DNA of 64,000 nt from Nitrospira sp. UBA6493 (lineage in GTDB: Bacteria > Nitrospirota > Nitrospiria > Nitrospirales > Nitrospiraceae), in the NCBI GenBank assembly GCA_002435325.1, contig DJMJ01000005.1:20783-84782 (forward strand). The letters run 5' to 3'. This document shows positions 23,907-32,969 of this stretch, piece by piece; position 1 is the stretch's first letter; every line of letters begins with the position of its first letter. Both the position numbers and the translations under genes were made by a program. Under the pieces are notes generated by a model. That model saw only the letters and a program-made list of their open reading frames with translations, searched no databases and was not told the origin of the DNA.

Positions 23907-24650
23907 ATGTCGCGCGAATCTGAGCCCGCGCTCCCTGCTTCTCCATCCATTCGGATCAATAAATTTTTTACGCAGCATGGGATTTGTTCGCGTCGTGAGG
24001 CGGATGCCCTCATCGAGTCCGGGCGGGTGACGATCAATGGCCAGACGGCCAAACTGGGCGATCAGGTGAGCTCAGCCGATGTGATCGCTCGAGACGGTAC
24101 TGTCGTACCCTGGGGGCAGGCGTTCATCTACATCAAGTATCACAAGCCTGTCGGCGTGACAACGACGAGTGAGCCTCATGTGCAGCGCAATATCATTGCG
24201 GAGATCGGTCATTCCGAGCGTATCTTCCCCATTGGCCGGCTGGACAAGGATTCTTCCGGTCTCATTCTGCTCACGAACGACGGGGATATCGTCAACGAGA
24301 TCCTCCGGACCGAGTTCGGCCATGAACGAGAATATATTGTCGATGTTGATCGTCCCTTCGATGACGCATTTCTGACGCGGATGGCGGCCGGTGTGATGGT
24401 GCTTGGGAGCTTGACGAAGCCGTGCCATATGGAGCGGGTGCGGCCGAGCCGGTTTCGGATCGTATTGACGGAAGGACGGAATCGCCAGATCCGCCGCATG
24501 TGCCAGGCGCTGGGTTACTGTGTGATTGGCCTGCATCGGGTGCGGATCATGCACATCGGTATCGAGGGACTTGCGGTCGGACGATGGAAACCGTTGACGG
24601 AAGACGAGCGGGAGCAACTGTTCCGAGCGGTCGGTAGAAGGACAAGTTAG
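23907..24650 (+). CDS. S4-domain pseudouridine synthase of the RsuA/RluB/RluF family
   Basis: 247 residues. An N-terminal S4 RNA-binding domain (IRINKFFTQHGICSRREADALIESGRV) and a catalytic domain with GRLDKDSSGL, in which the aspartate is the nucleophile. The RNRQIRRM segment is conserved. It modifies rRNA; the arrangement and the short linker resemble RluF (23S U2604) but RluB/RsuA are not excluded. It begins 13 nt after agmatinase, and its stop overlaps a convergent gene by 4 nt. Confidence 0.88.
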   Translation: MSRESEPALPASPSIRINKFFTQHGICSRREADALIESGRVTINGQTAKLGDQVSSADVIARDGTVVPWGQAFIYIKYHKPVGVTTTSEPHVQRNIIAEIGHSERIFPIGRLDKDSSGLILLTNDGDIVNEILRTEFGHEREYIVDVDRPFDDAFLTRMAAGVMVLGSLTKPCHMERVRPSRFRIVLTEGRNRQIRRMCQALGYCVIGLHRVRIMHIGIEGLAVGRWKPLTEDEREQLFRAVGRRTS

Positions 24651-25456
24651 TGCGCGTCGCTAGGCAGGATCCGGTTCTGCACCTCTGCGGAGTCCAATAG
24701 GACGCCGGCATTAGTGGGCGTCGGCTGGTCGGTGGCTGCAGGTTCGTCGTCGTCAGATCTGCGTCTGCCGAGAAAAAGGTTCAAAAAGGCGATGCAGAAA
24801 CTGCCTCCCACCAGCAACGAGCTGCTGGTTTGAATCGTGCGTGTGCCTTCATCCCTCATATCCTTCGCCACGTCAGCAACGGTGTCCAGCAACCGATCGA
24901 GTGCCAGGCTGACCTGAATCATTTTGGGCCCCGCATTATCCGACGCGTGCTCCTCGGCTTTTCTTCTCAGTGCCTCACGTTCTGCGAGGGAGGTGGCGGT
25001 CCATTCCTGCGTCAGCAGCTGGATGGTGGTGCTGGCGACGGAGAAGTATTGATCGAGGCTTCGCCGGACCGCTTCGATGTCTTCGGGTTCGCTTCGCCCA
25101 CTGCGTGACACACGCAAGCCGGCTGCGGCATACCGGTCGATGGCATGCTGAATCTTGGCGCGTAGCGTGGGAAGGGATTCGGTGATGCGTTCGAAGTCCT
25201 TCTGGCTGTCGGCTTCCAGCGCGCGAATAATCGTATTACGGTATCGCATCGCGTCGGCGGAGATGTGGGCGAGATCGGCGGCGCCGAGGGTGTATTCGGT
25301 GTACATGATGCGCAAGTCCTGGTCTACTTGGCTCAAGGCTTGGCCGCTGTACCAGCCGAGTGCGGCGATCATCAGGCTGATAAAGAGCTGGGGAGCGCGC
25401 GGTTTGGGAATTGGGATGCGGTCGAAAAGTCTCACAGGGGCATCCTTCTTACTCAA
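24647..25456 (-). CDS. Two-TM protein with four-helix-bundle sensor-like periplasmic domain
   Basis: 269 residues. A first membrane segment (LFISLMIAALGWYSGQAL), a long helical periplasmic region of about 170 residues resembling the 4HB_MCP ligand-binding fold (HISADAMRYRNTIIRALEA, TRTIQTSSS), and a second membrane segment (LLVGGSFCIAFLNLFLG), ending in a polar cytoplasmic tail without a signalling domain. It overlaps the ABC gene by 8 nt and is the last gene of the HlyD-TolC-ABC operon. It may be a sensor or accessory subunit of that machine. Confidence 0.7.
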   Translation of the reverse strand: MSKKDAPVRLFDRIPIPKPRAPQLFISLMIAALGWYSGQALSQVDQDLRIMYTEYTLGAADLAHISADAMRYRNTIIRALEADSQKDFERITESLPTLRAKIQHAIDRYAAAGLRVSRSGRSEPEDIEAVRRSLDQYFSVASTTIQLLTQEWTATSLAEREALRRKAEEHASDNAGPKMIQVSLALDRLLDTVADVAKDMRDEGTRTIQTSSSLLVGGSFCIAFLNLFLGRRRSDDDEPAATDQPTPTNAGVLLDSAEVQNRILPSDAH

Positions 25457-27116
25457 GAATGAGGCGGCGATCGACGTGCTGGGTCAGATTGGGGTCGTTC
25501 GAGACGAACATGACCGACCAGGATTCATCCTTGGAACAGAGGCGGCGAAGGATGGTTTCCCGCAGTGTTGGCTGGAGCGCGTGCAGAATGCCGTCAAAGA
25601 TCAACATCTGAGGCTTAGTAATAATGGCGCGGGCCAGGATAATCCGCAAGATATGAGTAGGGGCCAGTACTCTCCCGGGCGCCCGAATATGGGTTTTGAT
25701 GCCTTGTGGCATGGCGTCGATCTCTTCTTCCAACTCGGTAAAGCGCAGCGCCCAGCGCACATCGGCATAGGGAATGTAGGGTCGGCCGAGGACAATATTT
25801 TCTTCGATCGTGCCTTCAAAGAGCGAGAGCTGGGAGTCGAGAATGAATCCCCGGCAGCGATTGATCGCCAGCGGGTCGAGATGGCGGAGGTCCACTCCGT
25901 TATAGCGAATGACGCCATGGGTGGGTGATTCAAGGCCGGCCAGCACACGGGCCAGGGAGGTCTTCGCCAGAGAGGTACTAGCATAGATCCCGATTTTTTC
26001 GCCCGGGGTGGCCTCCAAATTGAAGTGTTCAAAGATGGGATCGGCCCCGGGATGCGCCATGGCCAGGTCCTTACAGGTGAGCCGGATGCCATGGATTGTT
26101 GGATCCGGAAGTGGAACGGACAGCCCCGCCGATACTTGGTCTTTGGGATGCGAGAAAAAGGCGTCCAGTTCCGCGAGGCCGGTCATGAAATAGTATACGT
26201 GTCCCATTCGCTTCACGACCGCGTCGAAATTCGTCAATAAGGCGCCAACGACGACTTCCGCCGCCACCAGCTGGCCGATGGTCAATTGGCCGATGGAGAT
26301 CAGCCAGCCGGCCGTGGCGATCAATCCGCCATGGACAATGGCCTGCCAGCCAACGGCGCTCAGGTACTGGCGGGCAAGAATCGTAAACCGCGCGCGCCGG
26401 GTCTGGACATATTTCTCAACCAGTTGATCGGATTTCTGCATCAGCAGCGGTTGGCTATCGGTAGCTTTGAAATGCAGCAGGTTGTAGGAGATTTCCTGCA
26501 TCCAATGGAGCGCATCGTATTTCGCATGGGAGACCTCGATGGTGGTGCGCAGTCCCCCGTGTGACATCAGGAAAAAGACGACGTTAAATCCGGCGAGCAA
26601 CAGGATGTTGAAGAGCAGAAAATACGGATGATAGAAGACGAGGATCGACATCCCGACCGCACCGCCGACCACGATATTGATCAAGTCCACAAGCAGGACG
26701 GAGAGCGCCCGCTGAATGAGCACCGTTTCGAGAAAGTAGTTAGCGAACCGGGGCTTGAATCCGTGAAACTGCATTTTTGGGAGTTGCTGAGTCATGGCGA
26801 TGGTGATACGGGCGAAGATTCGCCGCTCCAAGACTTCCACCGCATAGTACTGGAGGGTTTTAAAGGCGCCGACAAAGGCCAGACCGGTGATCATGACGCC
26901 GGCAAGGGTCACGATCGTAATGGGTTGAATGGCAAAGGCAAAGGTATTGACCAGTTCCTGGACGGTCAATGGCACAATGAGGGAGAAGAGCCCGATAGCC
27001 AGTGAGTAGGAGAAAATCAGGGCGAGGATGCGCCGCTCCAGCCGGAGGAGGAGCCCGAAGTGCCCCAGCATGGCTCGAAAGAGATTTGGCTGGTTGTCGG
27101 AATGGCCTTGCGCCAT
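25449..27116 (-). CDS. Type I secretion-like ABC protein with a degenerate ATPase domain
   Basis: 555 residues. An ABC-exporter membrane domain (about 25-320) is followed by a nucleotide-binding fold (335-555). Its motifs are almost all altered: Walker A reads ASTSLAKT (379-386), keeping Lys385 but losing the glycines; the Q-loop Gln is replaced; the LSGGQ region reads LAPTH (484-488); Walker B ends FDG (507-509), without the catalytic Glu; the H-loop His is Asn540. Secondary structure elements remain (LFEGTIEENIVLG). It probably cannot hydrolyse ATP as a homodimer. In an operon with HlyD- and TolC-like genes. Confidence 0.82.
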   Translation of the reverse strand: MAQGHSDNQPNLFRAMLGHFGLLLRLERRILALIFSYSLAIGLFSLIVPLTVQELVNTFAFAIQPITIVTLAGVMITGLAFVGAFKTLQYYAVEVLERRIFARITIAMTQQLPKMQFHGFKPRFANYFLETVLIQRALSVLLVDLINIVVGGAVGMSILVFYHPYFLLFNILLLAGFNVVFFLMSHGGLRTTIEVSHAKYDALHWMQEISYNLLHFKATDSQPLLMQKSDQLVEKYVQTRRARFTILARQYLSAVGWQAIVHGGLIATAGWLISIGQLTIGQLVAAEVVVGALLTNFDAVVKRMGHVYYFMTGLAELDAFFSHPKDQVSAGLSVPLPDPTIHGIRLTCKDLAMAHPGADPIFEHFNLEATPGEKIGIYASTSLAKTSLARVLAGLESPTHGVIRYNGVDLRHLDPLAINRCRGFILDSQLSLFEGTIEENIVLGRPYIPYADVRWALRFTELEEEIDAMPQGIKTHIRAPGRVLAPTHILRIILARAIITKPQMLIFDGILHALQPTLRETILRRLCSKDESWSVMFVSNDPNLTQHVDRRLILE

Positions 27117-27259
27117 GTCGTCTAGATCCTTGCTTGAAACCGCCGCGCTGTAGAGCGACGAAAGGCCTCAGGTTTTAGCCTGTATTCCTGAGCCAGGGAT
27201 CCCTGCCAATACGGCCACCCTAGCAAATCTTTGCCGGAAATGCCAGGTTCGACGCCGAC

Positions 27260-28744
27260 TTAGTCGCGGGCTCGATAATGGACCGGCGTGGCGCTGGGCA
27301 TATTCACGGCCCAGGCGCCAATGGCCCATTGATACAGGGCCAGGGCCTTTTGATAGTCCGCTTTGGCACGAATCACCTGTGCTTCGGAATCTACGGAGTT
27401 TCGCTCTCGAAGATTGACGAACAACACGCTGGTGGCACCCAGGCTGAAGCGGAACCGTTCGCCCTCTTCCAGCGTTTTTGCCAAGCGGAGTGATTGCGTG
27501 GCGGCTTCCATCCGCTCCCTGGCGCGGTCGATGGCGGAGAGAGCGTTATCGACGTCGATGACTACCTGCTGTTCGCGATACTTTTGAACCATGACAAACC
27601 GGTCGGCTTTGCCTTGGGCTTCCAGCACCTCGCCCCGGCTCTTCCGCTGGAGCAGCGGGATTTTCAATTCCAGGCCAAAGCGATAGCCGAGTCCAAGGAC
27701 AAATTTCTCAGGCGCGCGGGCCGGCGCCGCTTCCGCATCGAGGCTGGGCAGCAGGTTGTTTTTAGCAAGTTCGAGGTCGATGTCGTTGAGTTTCGCTTCG
27801 ATGCTGACTTCTTTGATCTCCGGACGGTCCAATTTGGCTTGGAGTTTGTGCGCTAGGACAGTGTCGGGAGAGGGCGGGTTTGTGAGTGGTTGCGACGGGA
27901 AATCCGGTGCGCGGTCGATCGTGGGCACTGTGGGGGCATTCTGTTCCCAGAGGAACATGGAGAGCTTGAATTGTTCCTGCTCGACCAGGCGCTGCGCGGC
28001 AATGGCCACTTCACGCCGGCGCTGAACTTCCTGATTCGCTTCGACGACATCGAGCGGGGCGACGGCACCGGCTTTGGCCCGTCCTTCCACCTGTTTGAAT
28101 CGGTCTTCCGCGACCTTCAGGGCTTTGCGTTGGATCTCGACATAACGCACGGCGGCGACCCAATCCCAAAATTGCGTGGCGGCCGCGAGGAAAAGATCCT
28201 GACGAGTTTGCGCGATCCGCACATCGGCCCGAGGATCGGCCAGTTCAGAGCGCTGTAATTCGGCCTTTTCTGGATTTACCATCAGCCCTTTCAGCAGCGG
28301 GAAGAATCCGCCCAGGATCACCTGCTGGCTGCCATTGCCGAAGGAAAGGTCGGGAATCTTGGCGTCGCCGATAGCCTGGCGCAGGCCCGCGCTGTACCGA
28401 AACCCCATCGGGTCTCGTGCTTCGATCAAGGTGTCGTTGAAGCCGACGGTTTGCGTGTTGAGTTTGTCTTTTGAGATGAACCGTTCTACTTCGGTGTCGT
28501 TGATGAGAACGGGCTCAAATGCGCCAAGGGCTTTGAGCATTTTCCCTCGAGCCATGATTTTCTCGGTGCCGGCCCCTTTCAATAGCGGGTGCGCGCGGTC
28601 GATCCAGGCATGGATTTCATCGAGGCTCAAGGGAATGGCCGGAAGCCCCTTGGTCGTATCGCTTTCGGCAGCGGCGAGACAAGGATTGGCAAAGGCAGAG
28701 AGAGAGAGAAGGCTTGCAGCCAGGCTCAACCTCAGCGTCGTCAT
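27260..28744 (-). CDS. TolC-family outer membrane efflux protein
   Basis: 494 residues from ATG 28742-28744, after GGAGTATCC. Signal peptide MTTLRLSLAASLLSLSAFA to CLAAAE. Long alternating coiled-coil helices with two related halves (VDVVEANQEVQRRREVAIA; VIDVDNALSAIDRARERMEAA) match TolC-type channels. About 120 nt downstream of the HlyD gene and 143 nt upstream of the ABC gene. Expected to form the outer-membrane part of the tripartite exporter. Confidence 0.88.
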   Translation of the reverse strand: MTTLRLSLAASLLSLSAFANPCLAAAESDTTKGLPAIPLSLDEIHAWIDRAHPLLKGAGTEKIMARGKMLKALGAFEPVLINDTEVERFISKDKLNTQTVGFNDTLIEARDPMGFRYSAGLRQAIGDAKIPDLSFGNGSQQVILGGFFPLLKGLMVNPEKAELQRSELADPRADVRIAQTRQDLFLAAATQFWDWVAAVRYVEIQRKALKVAEDRFKQVEGRAKAGAVAPLDVVEANQEVQRRREVAIAAQRLVEQEQFKLSMFLWEQNAPTVPTIDRAPDFPSQPLTNPPSPDTVLAHKLQAKLDRPEIKEVSIEAKLNDIDLELAKNNLLPSLDAEAAPARAPEKFVLGLGYRFGLELKIPLLQRKSRGEVLEAQGKADRFVMVQKYREQQVVIDVDNALSAIDRARERMEAATQSLRLAKTLEEGERFRFSLGATSVLFVNLRERNSVDSEAQVIRAKADYQKALALYQWAIGAWAVNMPSATPVHYRARD

Positions 28745-28864
28745 GGATACTCCTTTCGCTCTAAAGAACAGCATTGTGTGACCCATACCAGCGTGCCGGC
28801 ACAAGGGACAGGAATGTAAGGGGTGAAGACGAAAATGGACGAAGTCCGGCAAACCGGGAGGCGA

Positions 28865-30301
28865 TTACTTGGCACCTCGTCCCGCTTTCGGCAAGAGGGT
28901 GTCGATCAAGCTGGGCGGACGTTCCTGATAGTCCGGCGGAAAGAGATTGAACCGCCGCCAGAGCTCGTACCAGAGCGGGACGCGATTCAGGATCACCCAG
29001 CCCATGGCTTTGGTGCCTTGCCGCACATGGCTTTGTTCGGGCCAGGGGCGATCTTCTGGGTCTGGTACTACCCAGAAGCGGAAGTTGCCTTTGCCGTCGT
29101 CAACCTGGTCGATCACCTTGATGACCCCGGTATAGGTGCCGGACATCAATTCAGGCCAGGCCGGCAATGGAATGGCGGGGATGCCGTAGAAGAGAATTTT
29201 GACTTTGCGGCCCACGTTGAGCAGCGGCGCGTCGATGCCGTCCGCAGTCATTTCGATGGCCTTGTCGAGACTATTCGGCGAGAGACGCACGATCTTATCA
29301 CCCTGGCGGACGGTTTCGCCGGCTCCGGCTTCGGCCATCTTCACAACGGTTCCGTCGATAGGGGCCAAAATTTTACTGGCGATGCGCCTCTGGGTGGCAT
29401 TCGACAATCTGAGCGAGACCTCTGCCAGTTGATCGGTTGCTTTGGCGGCCTCGGCGACCGACGAATCGCGTGCCGCTTCAGCGTCGAGGAGGCGCTGCAG
29501 CACTTCCGCGTTGACTTGGTCGCGGCCGAAGCTCAGCGCCTTCATGCCCTGCTCGGCGGCTTTCAAATTGGCCTGAGCACCCTGGAAGTCTGCTTCGGTG
29601 GCGATGGCCCCTTGAATGCTCAATTCCAGTTCGCGTTGGGAGACCAGGCCCTGTTCTGCAAGCAGCTTATGACGATTAACGTTGAGTTCTGCGGTGGCCA
29701 TGGCAATTCTCGCGGACTCCACCTTTTGATAGGCCTCACGAACTTTGCTCTCGGCCTCCACCACTCGGGCCTGGGCTGATGGCACGGCGGCTTTCACGAG
29801 GTTCTGCATTTCCGCAATACGTTTATCGAGTTGTTCGGCGCGCGCGAGGGCTGCCTTGCGTGTCTGTTCCAAGGCTTTCTTCCGTTGATCGAGGAAGGAG
29901 AGCAAATCGGGAGCCATGAAATTGGGGTCGTAGTCTTCCAGCTCGACGATCAGGTCGCCCTTTTTCACGCGCACGCCTTCAAAGACATGCCACTTCTGGA
30001 TGCGTCCGGTGATTTGGGCTTCGATATCCTGCGGGCGCTCATAGGGCGAATAGGCGGAGAGTTGGCCGGTGACGGTGATGGTCTGTGTCCAGGGGAGGAA
30101 CGCGATAATCAGCAGAAAGAGGACGACGAGTTTAATTGCCAGACGAGAGGAAAACTTCAATCGCTCAGGAATCTGAACGGACTCCCACGATTGGAGCTGG
30201 GTCGAAGTGGCCAGGTCATCGACGGCGATCTTACTCAGCCCGCTATCTTTGGGGACGAGTGAACGGATTCTGTTTTTGAGATCTACGCCAGGGCGAGCCA
30301 C
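28865..30301 (-). CDS. HlyD-family membrane fusion protein
   Basis: 478 residues, GTG start with AAGGGA upstream. One membrane anchor (about 54-70, LAIKLVVLFLLIIAFLPW), then a split lipoyl domain (DIEAQITGRIQKWHVFEG ... ILAPIDGTVVKM) around a long helical hairpin, and a beta-barrel region (GRKVKILFYGIPA). Connects an inner-membrane transporter to TolC. First gene of the operon, behind a good promoter. The N-terminal 50 cytoplasmic residues are longer than in many MFPs. Confidence 0.88.
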   Translation of the reverse strand: MARPGVDLKNRIRSLVPKDSGLSKIAVDDLATSTQLQSWESVQIPERLKFSSRLAIKLVVLFLLIIAFLPWTQTITVTGQLSAYSPYERPQDIEAQITGRIQKWHVFEGVRVKKGDLIVELEDYDPNFMAPDLLSFLDQRKKALEQTRKAALARAEQLDKRIAEMQNLVKAAVPSAQARVVEAESKVREAYQKVESARIAMATAELNVNRHKLLAEQGLVSQRELELSIQGAIATEADFQGAQANLKAAEQGMKALSFGRDQVNAEVLQRLLDAEAARDSSVAEAAKATDQLAEVSLRLSNATQRRIASKILAPIDGTVVKMAEAGAGETVRQGDKIVRLSPNSLDKAIEMTADGIDAPLLNVGRKVKILFYGIPAIPLPAWPELMSGTYTGVIKVIDQVDDGKGNFRFWVVPDPEDRPWPEQSHVRQGTKAMGWVILNRVPLWYELWRRFNLFPPDYQERPPSLIDTLLPKAGRGAK

Positions 30302-30345
30302 AACGGTGATCCCTTACGTGAGAGGTCAGGAGAATATCGTAGTTC

Positions 30346-30375
30346 ATCATATGGGAAAGGGATGGTGTGGGTCAA
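30346..30375 (-). promoter_or_regulatory. Sigma70-type promoter of the secretion-like operon
   Basis: On the minus strand TTGACC (30370-30375), 18-bp spacer, TATGAT (30346-30351). Start expected near 30339, about 38 nt before the HlyD start codon. No second strong promoter was seen between the HlyD gene and the four-helix gene. Confidence 0.55.
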
Positions 30376-30514
30376 TTTGAACCGGTGAAATAACGAGTGG
30401 GGAGAGCTGCTCCGGGGTCACCTTGACCCATTGGGAGAGAATCGCTAAGGTGGCGGTCAGGATAGAAACACAGGGAATAGCGGTTATTGTGGGCGAACAA
30501 GGGGTGGTGTTTTC

Positions 30515-31096
30515 ATGAGTGGAATAGGACGATCGTCTCGCCGGACGGCGCCGCGCACGAAGCGGGGGAATCAACCGGTGATCGGTATTTTGGGGGGCAG
30601 CAAGTCGGACTTTCCCATCTTGGAAAAAGCCGGGGCGCTGCTGTCCGATCTGGACATTCCCTATGAATTGTTGGTGGTGTCGGCCCATCGGACTCCTGAT
30701 CGGCTTTTTGAATATGCGGAGACAGCTCCGGGCAGGGGGATTGAAGTAATTATCGCCGGAGCGGGCGGGGCGGCTCATTTGCCCGGTATGCTGGCCTCCA
30801 AGACGCATCTGCCGATTATCGGAGTTCCCATTCCGACAGAAAACCTTAGAGGGCTCGATTCGCTCTTGTCCATTGTGCAAATGCCGAAGGGGATTCCGGT
30901 TGCCACGGTCGCCATCGGCGGGGCGGAAAATGCCGGATTATTGGCGGCGCAAATTCTGGGCGGGCGGTATCCCTGGATTGCAGAGCGAGTGAAGGCCTTC
31001 CGCAAGGCGCAAACGGAGAGTGTGTTGAATTCTCCGGAAGCCCAAGGGCGCAGTGTCGGCAATCTTCAGGCAGATGGGATGAGCCAGTCGTCGTGA
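30515..31096 (+). CDS. purE: N5-carboxyaminoimidazole ribonucleotide mutase PurE
   Basis: 193 residues; core of about 160 plus a basic N-terminal extension (SGIGRSSRRTAPRTKRG). Class I PurE motifs are GSKSDFPILEKA, SAHRTPDRL and GAGGAAHLPGM. Rearranges N5-CAIR to CAIR in purine synthesis. Overlaps purK by 4 nt (GTGA), so the two enzymes are coupled, as usual for the two-step route. Confidence 0.95.
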   Translation: MSGIGRSSRRTAPRTKRGNQPVIGILGGSKSDFPILEKAGALLSDLDIPYELLVVSAHRTPDRLFEYAETAPGRGIEVIIAGAGGAAHLPGMLASKTHLPIIGVPIPTENLRGLDSLLSIVQMPKGIPVATVAIGGAENAGLLAAQILGGRYPWIAERVKAFRKAQTESVLNSPEAQGRSVGNLQADGMSQSS

Positions 31097-32253
31097 ACGA
31101 CGCGCCTCTCTATCCCGGAGCCACCCTGGGCGTGCTCGGTGGCGGGCAGCTTGGCGCCATGTTTGCGGCGGCGGCTCTTCGCCTGGGCTACCGGGTGGCG
31201 GTCTGGGATCCTGATCCCGATGCTCCCGCGCATCGTCTTGCCAGTGTGTCTTTCCCGACCGCGTTCGCGGATTCTGCTACAGCTCATGCGTTCAGTCAGT
31301 TGGTTAATGCGGTGACGCTGGAGTGGGAGAATGTTCCGGCCGCTCTCTGTGAGCAGCTGGCTGGTATTCACCCCGTGCGGCCATCTGCTGCGATTCTGCG
31401 GGTGATTCAAGATCGGATCGAACAAAAACAATTTCTTCAGGCGCAGGGATTTCCGGTGCCCTCTTTCCGGATGGTCCAGAGGCCCCATCAGCTTGCCAGT
31501 GCGGTTGCCGAACTGGGTGGTGCGGTCATCTGCAAGACGGCAACCTCCGGCTATGACGGAAAGGGCCAATGGACGATCAGACATTCGTCTGAAGTCGCGG
31601 GTGTCGAGCAGGCGCTCGCGAGCATGGTGCCTCGTGGCGCACGGTGGATTGTCGAGGCGATGGTGGATTTTGCGCGGGAGTTGTCTGTCCTTGTCGTGCG
31701 TGGACAGGACGGCGACCAGCGTGTCTATCCTGTCGTGGAGAACCGGCACGAGGGTGGAATCTTGCGCCTGTCGGTGGTGCCGGCTCGTATTTCTGCTGTA
31801 GTGGCCGAGCAGGCGTCCGATCTCGCCATGAGAGCCGTGCGCGCGCTCGATGGCATCGGCGTCTTCTGTGTGGAGCTGTTTCACACTCAGAGCGGCACGC
31901 TTCTCATTAACGAAATTGCCCCTCGTCCTCACAACTCCGGGCATTACACCCTCGATGCCTGTTCGGTGTCGCAATTCGAGCAACAAGTCCGTGCGCTCTG
32001 CGGACTGCCGCTTGGGGAGGTTCGGCTCTTGAGCCCGGCGGCCATGGTGAATGTGATCGGCCAGGATCTGGAGGCCGTGACGAGTCGTGAGGGCTGTTTC
32101 GATCTTCTGGCCACTCCGGGTGCGGTGCTGCATCTCTATGGGAAGCGGGTCGCCAGGCCAGGCCGGAAAATGGGCCATGTGACCTTTCTGGCAGATGAGT
32201 CGGAGCAGGCGGCTACACGAGCAAGCCGGTTCGAGAAAATCCTTCGTGTTTAG
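31093..32253 (+). CDS. purK: N5-carboxyaminoimidazole ribonucleotide synthase PurK
   Basis: 386 residues, GTG start. ATP-grasp enzyme: N-terminal GVLGGGQLGAMFAAAA, central TATSGYDGKGQW, and the metal-binding INEIAPRPHNSGHYT. Carboxylates AIR with bicarbonate and ATP. Convergent with the rhomboid gene, whose stop overlaps by 4 nt. Confidence 0.95.
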   Translation: MNDAPLYPGATLGVLGGGQLGAMFAAAALRLGYRVAVWDPDPDAPAHRLASVSFPTAFADSATAHAFSQLVNAVTLEWENVPAALCEQLAGIHPVRPSAAILRVIQDRIEQKQFLQAQGFPVPSFRMVQRPHQLASAVAELGGAVICKTATSGYDGKGQWTIRHSSEVAGVEQALASMVPRGARWIVEAMVDFARELSVLVVRGQDGDQRVYPVVENRHEGGILRLSVVPARISAVVAEQASDLAMRAVRALDGIGVFCVELFHTQSGTLLINEIAPRPHNSGHYTLDACSVSQFEQQVRALCGLPLGEVRLLSPAAMVNVIGQDLEAVTSREGCFDLLATPGAVLHLYGKRVARPGRKMGHVTFLADESEQAATRASRFEKILRV

Positions 32254-32960
32254 CGATCCCACCGATGGGGACGTCTTTGGGAGAACAGCGGGACGTCCCG
32301 GCGTTTAAAGAGTCCGATGAGCGCTATTCCTGCCACAAATCCTCCGATGTGAGCGAAGAACGCTATGCCTCCGCCCTTTATCCCAAGGCTCATTCCTCCG
32401 CTCAAGAGTTGGCCGAGAAACCAGATGCCCAGCACGACGGCGGCCGGCACGTAGGTCGTTCCAAGGAAGGGGGGCGGGAGCAGGATCAGCACCCGAGCGC
32501 GTGGAAATACCAAAAGATAGGCCCCGAGAATAGCTGAGATGGCGCCACTGGCTCCCACCATCGGGATTTGGGATGAGGGGTCGGTCAGGGCATGGCTCAA
32601 GGCGGCCAGGACTCCGCAGACGACATAGAACACGACAAAGCGGATATGCCCCATGATGTCTTCGATATTATTGCCGAAGATCCAGAGGTAGAGCATGTTC
32701 CCGAGCAGATGCATCCAGCTGCCGTGGAGAAACATGCTGGTGAGCAGTGTCAGCATGCCGGGAAGGGCGATCATATCTCCGGGAATCGTGGCCTGTCCGA
32801 AGACGACGGCGGGAATGGCGCCGTATTGAAAGACGAAGGCTTCGTCTCCCTGGCGCGGGAGAGACGCCTGATACAGAAACACGAGCGCACAGATGGCGAT
32901 GATCGTAATGGTAACGAAGGGGGGGCGTTCGGTCGGGTTGTCGTCGTGCAGTGGGAGCAT
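32250..32960 (-). CDS. Rhomboid-family intramembrane serine protease
   Basis: 236 residues, six membrane helices predicted. The catalytic serine is in VGASGAISAILGAY and the histidine in FAHIGGF; the preceding HGSWMHLLGNMLYLWIFG matches the family. Substrate unknown. The gene upstream (DHH phosphoesterase) reads in the same direction with a 9-nt gap, so both are probably cotranscribed. Confidence 0.92.
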   Translation of the reverse strand: MLPLHDDNPTERPPFVTITIIAICALVFLYQASLPRQGDEAFVFQYGAIPAVVFGQATIPGDMIALPGMLTLLTSMFLHGSWMHLLGNMLYLWIFGNNIEDIMGHIRFVVFYVVCGVLAALSHALTDPSSQIPMVGASGAISAILGAYLLVFPRARVLILLPPPFLGTTYVPAAVVLGIWFLGQLLSGGMSLGIKGGGIAFFAHIGGFVAGIALIGLFKRRDVPLFSQRRPHRWDR

Positions 32961-32969
32961 GGAGCCGGT

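Noticed and set aside
28823..29779. 318-residue plus-strand frame opposite the HlyD gene
   Set aside because: Antisense shadow; the HlyD reading has membrane anchor, lipoyl and coiled-coil features.
31066..32262. 398-residue minus-strand frame opposite purK
   Set aside because: Exact antisense of a clear ATP-grasp enzyme; no protein motif.
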